Origin: Beutenbergia cavernae DSM 12333
GTDB lineage: Bacteria > Actinomycetota > Actinomycetes > Actinomycetales > Beutenbergiaceae
Reading direction: 5' to 3'
NCBI RefSeq assembly: GCF_000023105.1
Contig: NC_012669.1
Span: forward strand, 434,001 to 498,000
Length of the DNA: 64,000 nt
Both the position numbers and the translations under genes were made by a program. Under the pieces are notes generated by a model that saw only the letters and a list, made by a program, of their open reading frames with translations, made no database searches and had not been told where the DNA came from. Every line of letters begins with the position of its first letter. The stretch's first letter is position 1. Positions 8,593 to 17,327 of the stretch are shown one piece after another.

Positions 8593-9636
8593 ATGACCAC
8601 ACCACTGCTCAGCCGCGCCCGGAGCTCCCGGGCCGACGGCTCCGCCGTCGCCGTCCGCACCGAGGGCCTCGTCAAGACCTTCGGCACGAACCGCGCCGTC
8701 GACCACGTGGACCTGGAGGTCCACCGCGGTGAGATCTTCGGCGTCCTCGGCCCCAACGGGGCGGGCAAGACCACCACGCTGCGGATGCTCGCCACGCTGC
8801 TGGGCATCGACGAGGGGCGCGCCGAGATCTTCGGCGTCGACGTCAAGCAGCGCCCGCACGTCGTGCGCCAGCTCATCGGCGTCACCGGCCAGTACGCCTC
8901 CGTCGACGAGAACCTCACCGCCACCGAGAACCTCTACCTGTTCGGCCGGCTGCAGGGCATCAGCGGCCCGAAGTCCCGCGCCACGGCTCAGGACCTGCTC
9001 GACCGGTTCGGCCTCGAGGAGGCCGCGAACCGCCCCCTGTCCCAGTTCTCGGGCGGCATGCGGCGGCGGCTCGACCTGGCCGCGAGCCTCATCACCCGCC
9101 CGCCGCTGATCTTCCTCGACGAGCCGACCACCGGCCTGGACCCCCGCACGCGCGGCCAGATGTGGACGACGATCCGGGAGCTCGTCGAGAGCGGCTGCAC
9201 GGTGCTGCTCACCACCCAGTACCTCGACGAGGCCGACCAGCTGGCCGGCCGGATCGCCGTCATCGACCGCGGCCGCAAGGTCGCCGAGGGCACACCGGAC
9301 GAGCTCAAGAGCCAGGTCGGGTCGTCGACCCTCCAGGTCGTGCTGAGCGACCCCGCCGAGATCGCGACGGCGGGCGACGTCGTCAGCCGGGCGATGAGCG
9401 CCGAGCCGGTGCTCAGCCCGGAGTCGGGGCGCATCCACGTGCCGATGTCGAGCGCCGACGAGGCGGCCGACGTCCTCATCGCGCTGCGCACGGCCGGCGT
9501 CTCCGTCGCCTCGCTCAACGTCAGCAAGCCCAGCCTCGACGAGGTCTTCCTCGCCCTCACCGGCCACGACACGGGCGAGGGCGACGACGGCGCCTCCACC
9601 GACACCACGACCGAACCTCAGGAGAACGTCCGATGA
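8593..9636 (+). CDS. DrrA-like ABC exporter ATP-binding protein
   Basis: A 347-residue ATPase of the daunorubicin-resistance (DrrA) type. Walker A is GPNGAGKTT with K59, Q-loop GVTGQYASVDENLTA, signature S153-G-G-M, Walker B with D176-E177, and the DrrA-specific C-terminal extension after about residue 240. It should power export by the permease encoded next, with which it overlaps by 4 bases (ATGA). ATG 8593 is preferred over 8584 because the conserved part is the same and neither has a ribosome-binding site. Substrates of this family include antibiotics and lipids; none is indicated here. Confidence 0.9.
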   Translation: MTTPLLSRARSSRADGSAVAVRTEGLVKTFGTNRAVDHVDLEVHRGEIFGVLGPNGAGKTTTLRMLATLLGIDEGRAEIFGVDVKQRPHVVRQLIGVTGQYASVDENLTATENLYLFGRLQGISGPKSRATAQDLLDRFGLEEAANRPLSQFSGGMRRRLDLAASLITRPPLIFLDEPTTGLDPRTRGQMWTTIRELVESGCTVLLTTQYLDEADQLAGRIAVIDRGRKVAEGTPDELKSQVGSSTLQVVLSDPAEIATAGDVVSRAMSAEPVLSPESGRIHVPMSSADEAADVLIALRTAGVSVASLNVSKPSLDEVFLALTGHDTGEGDDGASTDTTTEPQENVR

Positions 9637-10457
9637 GCACGCTCGCCCTCACCCAGGTCGCGGCCGACCCCGTCGCCGCCACCACGTCCCACGTCTCCCT
9701 GCGCCAGGCCGTCGCCCAGACCATGTCCATGGCGTGGCGCGCGGCGAAGACGATGCGCCGCAACCCGGAGCAGTTCTTCGACGTCACGATCCAGCCGCTC
9801 CTGTTCACCGCGATGTTCGCCTACATCTTCGGCGGGGCGATCAGCGGCGACGTCGCCAGCTACCTGCCGCTCATGATCCCGGGCATCCTCGCCCAGACTG
9901 CGCTGACCGCCTGCATGGCGACGGGCGTGCAGCTGCGCGAGGACATGGACAAGGGCGTGTTCGACCGCTTCAAGTCGCTCCCGATCGCGCGGATCGCGCC
10001 GCTGGCCGGGCCCATGGTGGCCGACCTGCTGCGGTACCTCATCGCCGCCGTCCTCACGTTCGCCACCGGGATCCTCATGGGATACCGGCCCGGCGGCGGC
10101 GTCGTCGGCGTGGCCGCGGCGATCATGCTCGTGGTCATCTCCGGATGGTCGCTCGCCTGGGTGTTCACCTGGGTCGGGACGATCGCGCGCTCCGCCCGCA
10201 GCGTGCAGGGCATCTCGATGATGATCATGTTCCCGCTGACGTTCCTGTCGAACGCGTTCGTCCCGATCGAGACGCTCCCGAGCTGGCTGCAGGGCTTCGT
10301 GCGCGTGAACCCGGTGTCGCTCGTCGTGACGGCCACGCGCGACCTCGCGAACACCGGGGATGTCACGACGGCGGTCGGCTGGGCCCTCGTCGGCTGCGCC
10401 GTCGTCGTCGCGGTCTTCGCCCCGCTCGCGGTGCGCAGCTACCAGCGCAAGATGTGA
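9633..10457 (+). CDS. DrrB-like ABC-2 type permease
   Basis: A 274-residue integral membrane protein with six predicted hydrophobic segments and the ABC-2 signature region around FPLTFLSNAFVPIETLPSWL. It starts inside the stop codon of the ATPase gene, so the two are translationally coupled. Together they form a two-subunit exporter. The gene is convergent with the SARP regulator; the two stops are 3 bp apart and share a hairpin. Confidence 0.9.
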   Translation: MSTLALTQVAADPVAATTSHVSLRQAVAQTMSMAWRAAKTMRRNPEQFFDVTIQPLLFTAMFAYIFGGAISGDVASYLPLMIPGILAQTALTACMATGVQLREDMDKGVFDRFKSLPIARIAPLAGPMVADLLRYLIAAVLTFATGILMGYRPGGGVVGVAAAIMLVVISGWSLAWVFTWVGTIARSARSVQGISMMIMFPLTFLSNAFVPIETLPSWLQGFVRVNPVSLVVTATRDLANTGDVTTAVGWALVGCAVVVAVFAPLAVRSYQRKM

Positions 10458-10460
10458 CGC

Positions 10461-13400
10461 TCACAGCTGCGTGAGGAGTGCCGCGGCCTCCTCACGCAGC
10501 TGAGGGCCGAAGCGGCCGACGTACGCGGGCCGGAGGTCGGCGAACCGGCGAGTCACGTCGTCGCGCATCGCGACGGCCGCCTCGAGGCTCATCGTCGGGA
10601 GGGCACGGTTGTAGCCGAAGCCGTCGGCGAGCAGCAGCAGGCGGGCGACGACGTCGGCGTCCGCTCCGTGGCGCCCGTGCCACCACGCGAGCGCGAAGAG
10701 CACAGTGCCGGCGACGGGGTAGTCGAGGAACCCGGCCCCCTCACCCACGTACGTCCGGGCCTTCGCCAGGACCGTGGCGGCGAGCGCCGCGGCGAAGACG
10801 GCTCCGGCGTCCGACGGCGGGGTGTCGGCGGGCAGGTACCGGGCGTGCGCGGTGAGGCAGGACGCGGACGAGAAGAGCGTCCACGGCTCGAAGCCCGGCA
10901 CGCCCGCGACGCCGGGGAAGCGGAACGCGCCGGCGGCGGCGTGCGCGTCCCGGTACCGCCGCAGGCCCTCGGCGAGGTGGCCCTCCGCCAGCACGAGCTC
11001 TGCCCGCCCCGACGCCGTGACCACGTGCCCGCCGAACCCGAACTCCGGCGCGTCGGCGCGCTCGACCTGGTCGAGGATCCGTTCCGCCTGGGCCAGGTCG
11101 CCGCGCCGCATGGCGACGACGGCGAGGAGGGCGCGCAGCTGGTGCGTGTCGTCGACGGCGCGCAGCGCGGTGAGCGGCTCGAGCGCGAGGAGCGCGTACC
11201 GCTCGCCGGCGTCCGAGTCACCGATCTGCAGGTGCATCCCGGCGAGGCCCGCGTGGAGGTTCGCCGTCACGGCCGGCCCCTCCTCCGGCCGGGCCAGGGC
11301 GAGCGCCCGCTCAGCGGCGTCGATGGCGCCGTGGATGTCGCCGTCGTTCTCCTTCCAGTGGCACGACCACTGCCAGCCGAGAGCTGCGACCCGCGGGTCT
11401 GGCGACGCCGTGAGCGAGAGGAAAGCCTGTGGTCCCACGACGTCCTCCGCCGTGACGGCGAGCACGAACGTGGTCTCCGCGGCCACGCGCGGATCGGCGG
11501 AGTCGGCGCCCAGCCGCGTCAGCACCTCGCGGGCCTCGGCGATCGCCTCCCCGCCGAAGATCCCCTCCGTCATGAGGATCGCGCCGACGACGTCGCGCGC
11601 CGGGTCGAGCAGCGCGTCGGGCAGCGGGTGGTCCCGGATCACGGTGAGCACCGCCCGGTTCAGGGGCGCGACGATCCGGGCGAAGTTGCCCGACAGACGC
11701 CACAGGTCGGCCAGCGCCGCCATGACGACGACGACGCACTCGGCGTCGGGCAGCGTCGTCGCCCGCCGCGCGATGTCGGCGAGGTTCGCCTCCTCGTCCC
11801 AGAGGCGGTCGATCGCGGCGATCTGCCTCGGGCCGTGGAGGTCGGCGCACGCGGCGACGCAGTACGCGACGGCCCACTCCCGCTGCGCCCGCTCGGCGTC
11901 GGCCGCCTCGCCCGCCTCGGCGAGCCGCAGGCGCCCGAACTCGCGGACGGTCTCGAGCATCCGGTACCGCACGCTCCCGCCGGCGTCGTGCACGCTCAGG
12001 AGCGACTGCTCGACCAGCGACGCGACGGCGTCGAGCACACCCGGTCCGGCCGTCCGCACCACGGCCTCGGCGGCGTCGAGCACGAAGCCGTCGTGGAACA
12101 CGGACAGTCGGCGCAGGGCCTGCCGTTCGGGCTCGCCGAGCAGGTTCCACGACCAGTCGATGACGGCGAGCAGCGTGCGGTGGCGGTCCGGAGCGGAGCG
12201 GTCGCCCCCGCGCAGCAGGGCGAACCTGTCGCCGAGGCGCCGGTCGATGTCCGCCACGGACATCACCCTGACCTTCGCCGCGGCGAGCTCGACGGCGAGC
12301 GGGAGCCCGTCGAGGCGTCGGACGACGGCCGCCACCTCGCGCTGGTCGAGCGCGACGTCGGGGCGGGCGGCGACCGCCCGCCGGCGGAACAGCTCGGCGG
12401 CGTCGGCGTCGCCCAGCTGGGCCAGCGCGTACACCCGCTCGGCGGCGATGCCGAGCGGCGCGCGCGACGTGGTGAGGACGGTGAGGTCGCGGTTCGTGGC
12501 GACGAGGAACGCGACGAGGTCGGCGACCGTGTCGACCACGTGCTCGCAGTTGTCGAGCACGAGCAGGGTCGGGACGCCGTCGAGCTGCTGCGCGATGCGC
12601 GAGCGGATGTCGGCGCGCTGCTCGGGCGTCAGAGCGCGCCGGCCGGTGACGGAGTCCCGGACACCGAGCGCCGTGCCCACCTCGCCGAGCACGTCCTGCG
12701 GGTCGGACACGCCGACGAGCTCGACCACGTGGACGGCGGGCTCCTCGGCGCGGCGGGCGAGCACCTGCGCGAGCCGTGTCTTGCCGAGCCCGCCCGGCCC
12801 GACGATCGACGTCACGCGGCTCGTGGCGACCATCGCGCGGAGGCGGCGGACGTCGTCGTCCCGGCCGATGAGGTCGGTGGGGTCGAAGCGCACGCCCGTG
12901 CGGACGGGCCGGTCGGCGGCGATCAGCTCGCGGTGCAGACGCTGCAGCTCCGGTCCGGGGTCGGTGCCGAGCCGGTCGGCGAGCCGGGTGCGGTGTGCGT
13001 CGTACCGCTCGAGCGCCGCGGAGGGTCCACGGACGGCGGCCTCGCTGCGCAGGAGCGCGGCGAGCACGCCCTCGTCGCCGGGGCGGCGCGCCGCGGCGCG
13101 TTCGAGGAGCGGGAGCGCGGCGTCGTGGTCGCCCCCGGCGGCCAGCGCTGTGCCGAGGACGACGGCGGCCCGCTCCTTCTGCGCGGCGGCGGCCGCGCGC
13201 AGCTCGCCGAGCGCCCCCGGGGCGGGCTCGGGTTCGCCGGCCAGCGCGAGGGCCTCGCGGGCGGCGTCGCGCGCCCCGGTCGCGTCGCCGCCGGCGAGGC
13301 TCCGCTCCGCGAGCCCGGTCAGGCCGGCGAGGCGCAACGTGTCGACGTCGGTCTCCGCGAGGCCGAGGCGGTAGCCGTGCGGCGTGCGGACGACGGCGCC

Positions 13401-13610
13401 GGGCGACGTCGCGGTGCGGGCGCGCGCCGCGACCACCTGGAGGGCCTTCGCGGGGTGTGCCGGTGCGTCGTCGCCCCACACGGCGTCGACGAGGCGATCG
13501 TCCGCCACGGCGCCCGGCGCCGCGAGCGCGAGTGCCGCGAGGAACGCCCGGGGCCGCGCGCCCACCACGGGTGCGCCGTCCCAGCTGACGTCGTCGAGGA
13601 GCCGGAGCAC
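10461..13610 (-). CDS. SARP/AfsR-family transcriptional activator with NB-ARC ATPase
   Basis: A 1049-residue regulator: winged-helix OmpR-type DNA-binding domain (about 1 to 90), bacterial transcriptional activation domain (about 100 to 235), NB-ARC/STAND ATPase with Walker A GPGGLGKT at 271 to 278 and LLVLDNCEH as Walker B, then a long helical TPR-like tail. AfsR-type proteins switch on secondary metabolism or stress genes after ATP-dependent oligomerisation. The DNA-binding domain is short at the N-terminus. GTG 13610 lies 6 nt after TACGCT (13617-13622 on this strand), so the transcript is probably leaderless. No biosynthetic cluster is adjacent; the DrrAB exporter is a possible target (inference). 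Confidence 0.88.
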   Translation of the reverse strand: MLRLLDDVSWDGAPVVGARPRAFLAALALAAPGAVADDRLVDAVWGDDAPAHPAKALQVVAARARTATSPGAVVRTPHGYRLGLAETDVDTLRLAGLTGLAERSLAGGDATGARDAAREALALAGEPEPAPGALGELRAAAAAQKERAAVVLGTALAAGGDHDAALPLLERAAARRPGDEGVLAALLRSEAAVRGPSAALERYDAHRTRLADRLGTDPGPELQRLHRELIAADRPVRTGVRFDPTDLIGRDDDVRRLRAMVATSRVTSIVGPGGLGKTRLAQVLARRAEEPAVHVVELVGVSDPQDVLGEVGTALGVRDSVTGRRALTPEQRADIRSRIAQQLDGVPTLLVLDNCEHVVDTVADLVAFLVATNRDLTVLTTSRAPLGIAAERVYALAQLGDADAAELFRRRAVAARPDVALDQREVAAVVRRLDGLPLAVELAAAKVRVMSVADIDRRLGDRFALLRGGDRSAPDRHRTLLAVIDWSWNLLGEPERQALRRLSVFHDGFVLDAAEAVVRTAGPGVLDAVASLVEQSLLSVHDAGGSVRYRMLETVREFGRLRLAEAGEAADAERAQREWAVAYCVAACADLHGPRQIAAIDRLWDEEANLADIARRATTLPDAECVVVVMAALADLWRLSGNFARIVAPLNRAVLTVIRDHPLPDALLDPARDVVGAILMTEGIFGGEAIAEAREVLTRLGADSADPRVAAETTFVLAVTAEDVVGPQAFLSLTASPDPRVAALGWQWSCHWKENDGDIHGAIDAAERALALARPEEGPAVTANLHAGLAGMHLQIGDSDAGERYALLALEPLTALRAVDDTHQLRALLAVVAMRRGDLAQAERILDQVERADAPEFGFGGHVVTASGRAELVLAEGHLAEGLRRYRDAHAAAGAFRFPGVAGVPGFEPWTLFSSASCLTAHARYLPADTPPSDAGAVFAAALAATVLAKARTYVGEGAGFLDYPVAGTVLFALAWWHGRHGADADVVARLLLLADGFGYNRALPTMSLEAAVAMRDDVTRRFADLRPAYVGRFGPQLREEAAALLTQL
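10464..10502. terminator. 15-bp perfect hairpin between convergent genes
   Basis: CAGCTGCGTGAGGAG at 10464-10478 and its exact complement at 10488-10502 flank a 9-nt loop. The hairpin lies inside the last codons of the SARP gene and just after the DrrB-like gene, so it could end transcription from both sides. It has no T-run, so a role as an intrinsic terminator is uncertain. Confidence 0.55.
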
Positions 13611-13742
13611 CGGCCCAGCGTACGGCGGCGCTCCGTCACGCCGTCCCCGGCCCGCGCTCGGCGGACGCCGAAGCTCGGTTGCCGACGCGGCACCGGTTCC
13701 TCGGCACCCGGCAACGACGGCGAGAGTCCGCCCGGCGCGATC

Positions 13743-14618
13743 TCAGTCCGCGGTCAGCCAGGCGCCCACGCGCCGGATCGCGTCCACCGGGTAGGGCGCC
13801 GTCACCCACAGCGTGCGCCGGTCGACGCCGGCCGCGAGCAGGGGAGCGAGGTCCCCGCCGCCGGGGTGGTCGACCTCGAACGGCGCGTGCACGCTGACCT
13901 CGAATCCTCGGCCGCGATCCTCCTGCGCTCGCTGGCTCTCGCTGTCGGAGTCCCGCTCGGACCCGGGTGCCGCAGCGTGCGTGCGGGCGAGCGCCACCTG
14001 CTCCGCGAGCCGCGGTCCGGCCCCGCCGACGAGGTTGACGCCGTCCGCGTGCTCGGCGGCGAGGCGGATCGTGGCATCCGTGCCGGCGCCGATGACGATC
14101 GGCGGCTGCGCAGCGCCGTCGACGACGCCGGTGAGGCCGTGCGTGCGGATCGTCACGCCGTCGGCGTCCTCGTCCCGCCAGATCGACCGGAGCGCGGCGA
14201 CGTACTCGACGAGCAGGGCCCGTCGCGCCGTCACCGGCAGCGTGGTGCGCCCGATCGCGTTCGCCTCGGCCGCGAACTGCGTGCCCGGCCCGGCTCCGGC
14301 CCCGATGCCGCACACGACCCGGCCGGGCGCGAGCGCCTGCAGCGTGTTGAGCGCGCTCGCGAGCTGCGCCGGGTGCCGGTTCGCGATGTTGGCGACGAGG
14401 ACGCCGAGGCGGAGCCGCTGCGTGCGCGCAGCGATCGCGCCGAGAGCCACGAACGGGTCGCGTGACCAGCCCCGCGGGCCGATGCCCGTGGCGACGAGCG
14501 CGCTGAAGTGGTCGTACGTCCACACGCCGTCCCAGCCGTCGGCGTCGGCGGCCTCGGCCGCGGCGATCATCTGGTGCCCCTCCGCCCCGAACGGGGAGAG
14601 GACGAGGTCGGTCTTCAC
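13743..14618 (-). CDS. LLM-class flavin-dependent oxidoreductase, probably F420-dependent
   Basis: A 291-residue luciferase-like TIM-barrel protein. The N-terminus (AADADGWDGVWTYDHF), the RLRLGVLVANIANRHPAQLA strand and VVCGIGAGAGPGTQ are typical of F420-dependent actinobacterial members, which transfer hydride between reduced F420 and small organic substrates. Substrate is unknown. Residues about 220 to 240 (acidic and Ser-rich) look like a surface insertion. GTG 14618 lies 8 nt from TACGCT, so the mRNA may be leaderless. It is downstream of the sigma factor and oxidoreductase genes on the same strand, with 38 bp between. Confidence 0.82.
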   Translation of the reverse strand: MKTDLVLSPFGAEGHQMIAAAEAADADGWDGVWTYDHFSALVATGIGPRGWSRDPFVALGAIAARTQRLRLGVLVANIANRHPAQLASALNTLQALAPGRVVCGIGAGAGPGTQFAAEANAIGRTTLPVTARRALLVEYVAALRSIWRDEDADGVTIRTHGLTGVVDGAAQPPIVIGAGTDATIRLAAEHADGVNLVGGAGPRLAEQVALARTHAAAPGSERDSDSESQRAQEDRGRGFEVSVHAPFEVDHPGGGDLAPLLAAGVDRRTLWVTAPYPVDAIRRVGAWLTAD

Positions 14619-14656
14619 AGCGGGCCAGCGTACGGGCGTCCGCCCCAGCCGGCGGC

Positions 14657-15613
14657 TCAGTCCGCCTCCGGCACGGGGCGCGTGCCGTCGGGCAGCCGGA
14701 CGTGGCGCAGCTTCGCGGGGTTCGCCAGGTCGTACAGCTCAGCGATGCGGCCGTCGCGCACGCCGAGCGCCATGACGCGGGGCGGGATCGGGTCGTGCGT
14801 GGCGTCGCCGGGCGAGCCCGCGAGCAGGAAGCCGAGCTCGCCGTTGACGAGCACGGGCCGCGCCGTCGTGATGACGTGCGTGCCGTACTTGTCGAGGAGC
14901 CCGAGGAAGAAGCGGGCGACCTTGTCGGAGCCGCGCACCGCGTGCAGCGCCGTCGCCGTCGTGCCGCCGGAGTCCCCGCGGGCGACGACGTCCGGGTGCA
15001 GGACGGCGACGATCGCGTCCAGGTCGCCGGCCGAGAGGGCGGCGGCGAGCTGCTCGACGGCGCGCAGGCGCGTCTCGGCGTCCGACGCCGGAGGTGGGTC
15101 GGCCACGCCGGCACGGGCGCGCGCCGCGAGCTGGCGCGCGTTCGCGGGGGACGTCCCGAGCACGTCGGCGACGTCGGCGAAGGGCACGCCGAAGCCGTCG
15201 TGCAGCACGAACGCGACGCGCTGGTTCGGCGGGAGCGCCTCGAGGATGACGAGGGCGGCGTACCGCGCGTCGGCGTCGGCGACGACGGCGTCCAGGGGGT
15301 CCGGCGCGGCGCTCGCGTGCCCGGGGGTCGGGAACGCCGTCACGACCGGCTCGGGCAGCCAGTTCCCGACGTATGTCTCGCGGCGGGCGGCGGCCGACGT
15401 GAGCCGGTCGAGGCAGATGCGGCTGACGACCGTCGTGAGCCAGGCGGGCAGGTCGCGGATCGCTGCGGACTCCGCCCGGTCGAGGCGCAGCCAGGCCTCC
15501 TGCACGGCGTCCTCGGCGTCGGCGACGCTGCCCGTCAGCCGGTACGCGACGCGCAGCAGCCGGGGACGCTCGGCCTCGAAGGCGTCGGCGAGCTCGGCGG
15601 TCCCGACGCTCAT
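14657..15613 (-). CDS. ECF41-type RNA polymerase sigma factor with SnoaL-like C-domain
   Basis: A 318-residue extracytoplasmic-function sigma factor. Sigma-2 is at about 10 to 75 (VAYRLTGSVADAEDAVQEAW), sigma-4 at about 130 to 185, and an NTF2/SnoaL-like domain follows. ECF41 hallmarks are present: YVGNWLPEP in the linker and a C-terminal NPAKL; the DGGG motif is degraded to GDSGG. In this group the C-terminal domain replaces an anti-sigma factor. Its ATG overlaps the stop of the upstream quinone oxidoreductase by 4 bases, matching the known ECF41 habit of sitting beside an oxidoreductase, epimerase or carboxymuconolactone decarboxylase gene. Confidence 0.9.
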   Translation of the reverse strand: MSVGTAELADAFEAERPRLLRVAYRLTGSVADAEDAVQEAWLRLDRAESAAIRDLPAWLTTVVSRICLDRLTSAAARRETYVGNWLPEPVVTAFPTPGHASAAPDPLDAVVADADARYAALVILEALPPNQRVAFVLHDGFGVPFADVADVLGTSPANARQLAARARAGVADPPPASDAETRLRAVEQLAAALSAGDLDAIVAVLHPDVVARGDSGGTTATALHAVRGSDKVARFFLGLLDKYGTHVITTARPVLVNGELGFLLAGSPGDATHDPIPPRVMALGVRDGRIAELYDLANPAKLRHVRLPDGTRPVPEAD

Positions 15614-16602
15614 GCCGCGCCCCCCGCCGAACCGGAGCCGGTCGCCAGGAGCACCTTGCCGAAGATCGCGCCGGCGTCGAGCAGCGCGTGCGCCTGCGCG
15701 GCCTCGCGCAGCGGCAGGACGCGGTCCACGACAGGGCGCACGAGCCCCGCCGCCACCATCGGCCAGACGTGGGTGCCGACGTCGGCCACGATCGCCGCTT
15801 TCTCCGCCGGCGGGCGCGCGCGGAGCGTGGCGGCGTGCACGCTCGCGCGGCGCTTCATGAGCTGCCACACGTCGAGCTCGCCGCGGCTGCCGGCCTGGGT
15901 GCCGATGACGGCGAGCCGACCGTCGGTGGCGAGCAGTCGCACGTTGTCGGCGAGCGCTCCGCCGCCGAGGAGGTCGAGGATCACGTCGACGCCGCGGCCG
16001 TCGGAGGCGTCCTCGACGCGTTCGACGACGTCGCCCGGCCGGTGGTCGATCGCGACGTCGGCGCCGAGGTCGCGGCAGCGCGCCGTCCGGTCCGGGCCGC
16101 CCGCGGTCGTGATCACCCGCGCGCCGAGCGCCTTCGCGACGAGGATCGCCGTCGTCCCGATGCCGCCCGACCCGCCGTGCACGAGCACGGTCTCCCCGGC
16201 CCGCAGGCGCGCGGCGCGGACCATCATCGACCACACCGTGCACACCGTCTCGGGCAACCCGGCGGCGTCGACGAGGCTGACGCCGTCGGGCGCCGGGAGC
16301 ACCTGCCCCGCCGCGACGACCGCCTGCTCCGCGTACCCGCCGCCGTCGAGCAGCGCGACGACGGCGTCGCCGGTGCGGAGCGACGTGACGCCGTCGCCCA
16401 CCGCGGCGACGTGGCCGGAGACCTCCAGGCCCGGCCACACGGGCGCGCCGGGCGGCGGCGGGTAGCCCCCGGCGACCTGCAGGAGGTCGGGGCGGTTGAC
16501 GCCGGCGGCCACGACGTCGAGGAGCACCTGGCCGGGACGGGGCTCGGGGCGCGGGACGTCCGTGGGGACCAGCCGCCCGTCGTCGATCGTCATCGCGAGC
16601 AC
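15610..16602 (-). CDS. Zinc-independent quinone oxidoreductase (MDR superfamily)
   Basis: A 330-residue medium-chain dehydrogenase/reductase. The NADPH-binding motif is VLVHGGSGGIGTTAI near residue 141, with AAGVNRPDLLQVAGGYPPPPG near 33 typical of the quinone oxidoreductase/PIG3 branch. The structural zinc Cys residues are missing, as expected for this branch. It should reduce quinones or enones with NADPH. It is the first gene of a coupled pair with the ECF41 sigma factor. GTG 16602 is 7 nt from TAGGGT (16610-16615 complement), so a leaderless start is likely; ATG 16593 is the alternative. Confidence 0.88.
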   Translation of the reverse strand: MLAMTIDDGRLVPTDVPRPEPRPGQVLLDVVAAGVNRPDLLQVAGGYPPPPGAPVWPGLEVSGHVAAVGDGVTSLRTGDAVVALLDGGGYAEQAVVAAGQVLPAPDGVSLVDAAGLPETVCTVWSMMVRAARLRAGETVLVHGGSGGIGTTAILVAKALGARVITTAGGPDRTARCRDLGADVAIDHRPGDVVERVEDASDGRGVDVILDLLGGGALADNVRLLATDGRLAVIGTQAGSRGELDVWQLMKRRASVHAATLRARPPAEKAAIVADVGTHVWPMVAAGLVRPVVDRVLPLREAAQAHALLDAGAIFGKVLLATGSGSAGGAA

Positions 16603-16664
16603 GCTGACGACCCTACGGCGTCACCCCATCCGCGTCCTCGCCGAGGCCGCCCTACGCTGGGTGG

Positions 16665-17090
16665 GTGCGCGCATTCGTCGACGGGTCGACCTTCGCCGTC
16701 GACGCCGCCGACGGCCCGGACGCCGCGCCCTGGCGCGCGTGGCGGGCGACGTTCGAGGGGGAGCTCGAGGGCCGGCTGTGCACGAGCGCGGGGGCGCTGG
16801 CGCGCATGCGCAGCGGGCTGCGCTCGTCCCCGCCGGCCACCAAGCGCGCGGGGGAGGACGCCGTCGTCGGCGTCGAGGTGCTGGGCGTCAGCGACCAGGC
16901 GCTCGCGACGGCGGCGCACGCCGCGAGCGTCGTCGACCCGTTCCGCGCGATCGACGTCGGCATCGCCGTCACGCACCCCGACGTGCGGGTGATGGTGAGC
17001 TACGACCCGCTGCTGTGCCGGGTGAGCGCCGTGTACGGGCTCGACGTCGTGACGCCGGGTCGCGCCTCCGGATGGTGGGACGCGGCCTGA
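16665..17090 (+). CDS. Conserved hypothetical protein, possible PIN-like fold
   Basis: A 141-residue soluble protein. I do not recognise it firmly. The start (MRAFVDGSTFAVDA) and the end (YDPLLCRVSAVYGLDVVTPG) recall the first and last strands of PIN-domain nucleases, but the inner acidic residues are not clear, so this is weak. No antitoxin-like gene is next to it. GTG 16665 follows TACGCT (16653-16658) by 6 nt, fitting a leaderless transcript. It is divergent from the quinone oxidoreductase across 62 bp. Confidence 0.5.
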   Translation: MRAFVDGSTFAVDAADGPDAAPWRAWRATFEGELEGRLCTSAGALARMRSGLRSSPPATKRAGEDAVVGVEVLGVSDQALATAAHAASVVDPFRAIDVGIAVTHPDVRVMVSYDPLLCRVSAVYGLDVVTPGRASGWWDAA

Positions 17091-17146
17091 CGTCGGGTGC
17101 GGGAGAATGGGCGCCGCCCGCGTCGCGCCCTGGCGCCCGCGAGCCG

Positions 17147-17234
17147 GGAGGGCTGACAGAGCGGCCGAATGTGACGGTCTTGAAAACCGTTGTGCGGTGA
17201 CCCCGCACCGGGGGTTCGAATCCCCCGCCCTCCG
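17147..17234 (+). tRNA. tRNA-Ser(TGA)
   Basis: 88 nt with acceptor stem GGAGGGC/GCCCTCC, discriminator G, anticodon TGA at 17181-17183 in the loop CTTGAAA, the long variable arm of class II tRNAs and a normal T arm (GGGGGTTCGAATCCCCC). CCA is not encoded. Confidence 0.97.
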
Positions 17235-17247
17235 CCCTGCGCTAGGT

Positions 17248-17302
17248 CCAGGAATGGGGTGGATCCGGGAGCCATGCGCTCCCGGATCCACCCCACTCCT
17301 GG
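17248..17302. terminator. 24-bp hairpin after tRNA-Ser(TGA)
   Basis: Arms 17248-17271 and 17279-17302 pair at 23 of 24 positions around a 7-nt loop (CCATGCG); the arm core is TGGGGTGGATCCGGGAG. It lies between the tRNA and the 3' end of the convergent sigma-factor gene, so it may stop both transcripts. There is no T-run, and the length is unusual for a terminator. Confidence 0.65.
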
Positions 17303-17327
17303 CCATGGGCCAGGTCCCGCGCCCCCG

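Noticed and set aside
10668-14465. A 1,265-codon open frame on the plus strand across the SARP and oxidoreductase genes
   Set aside because: It is antisense to genes with clear domains; its translation is Arg/Gly-rich with no domain, as expected of GC-rich shadow frames.
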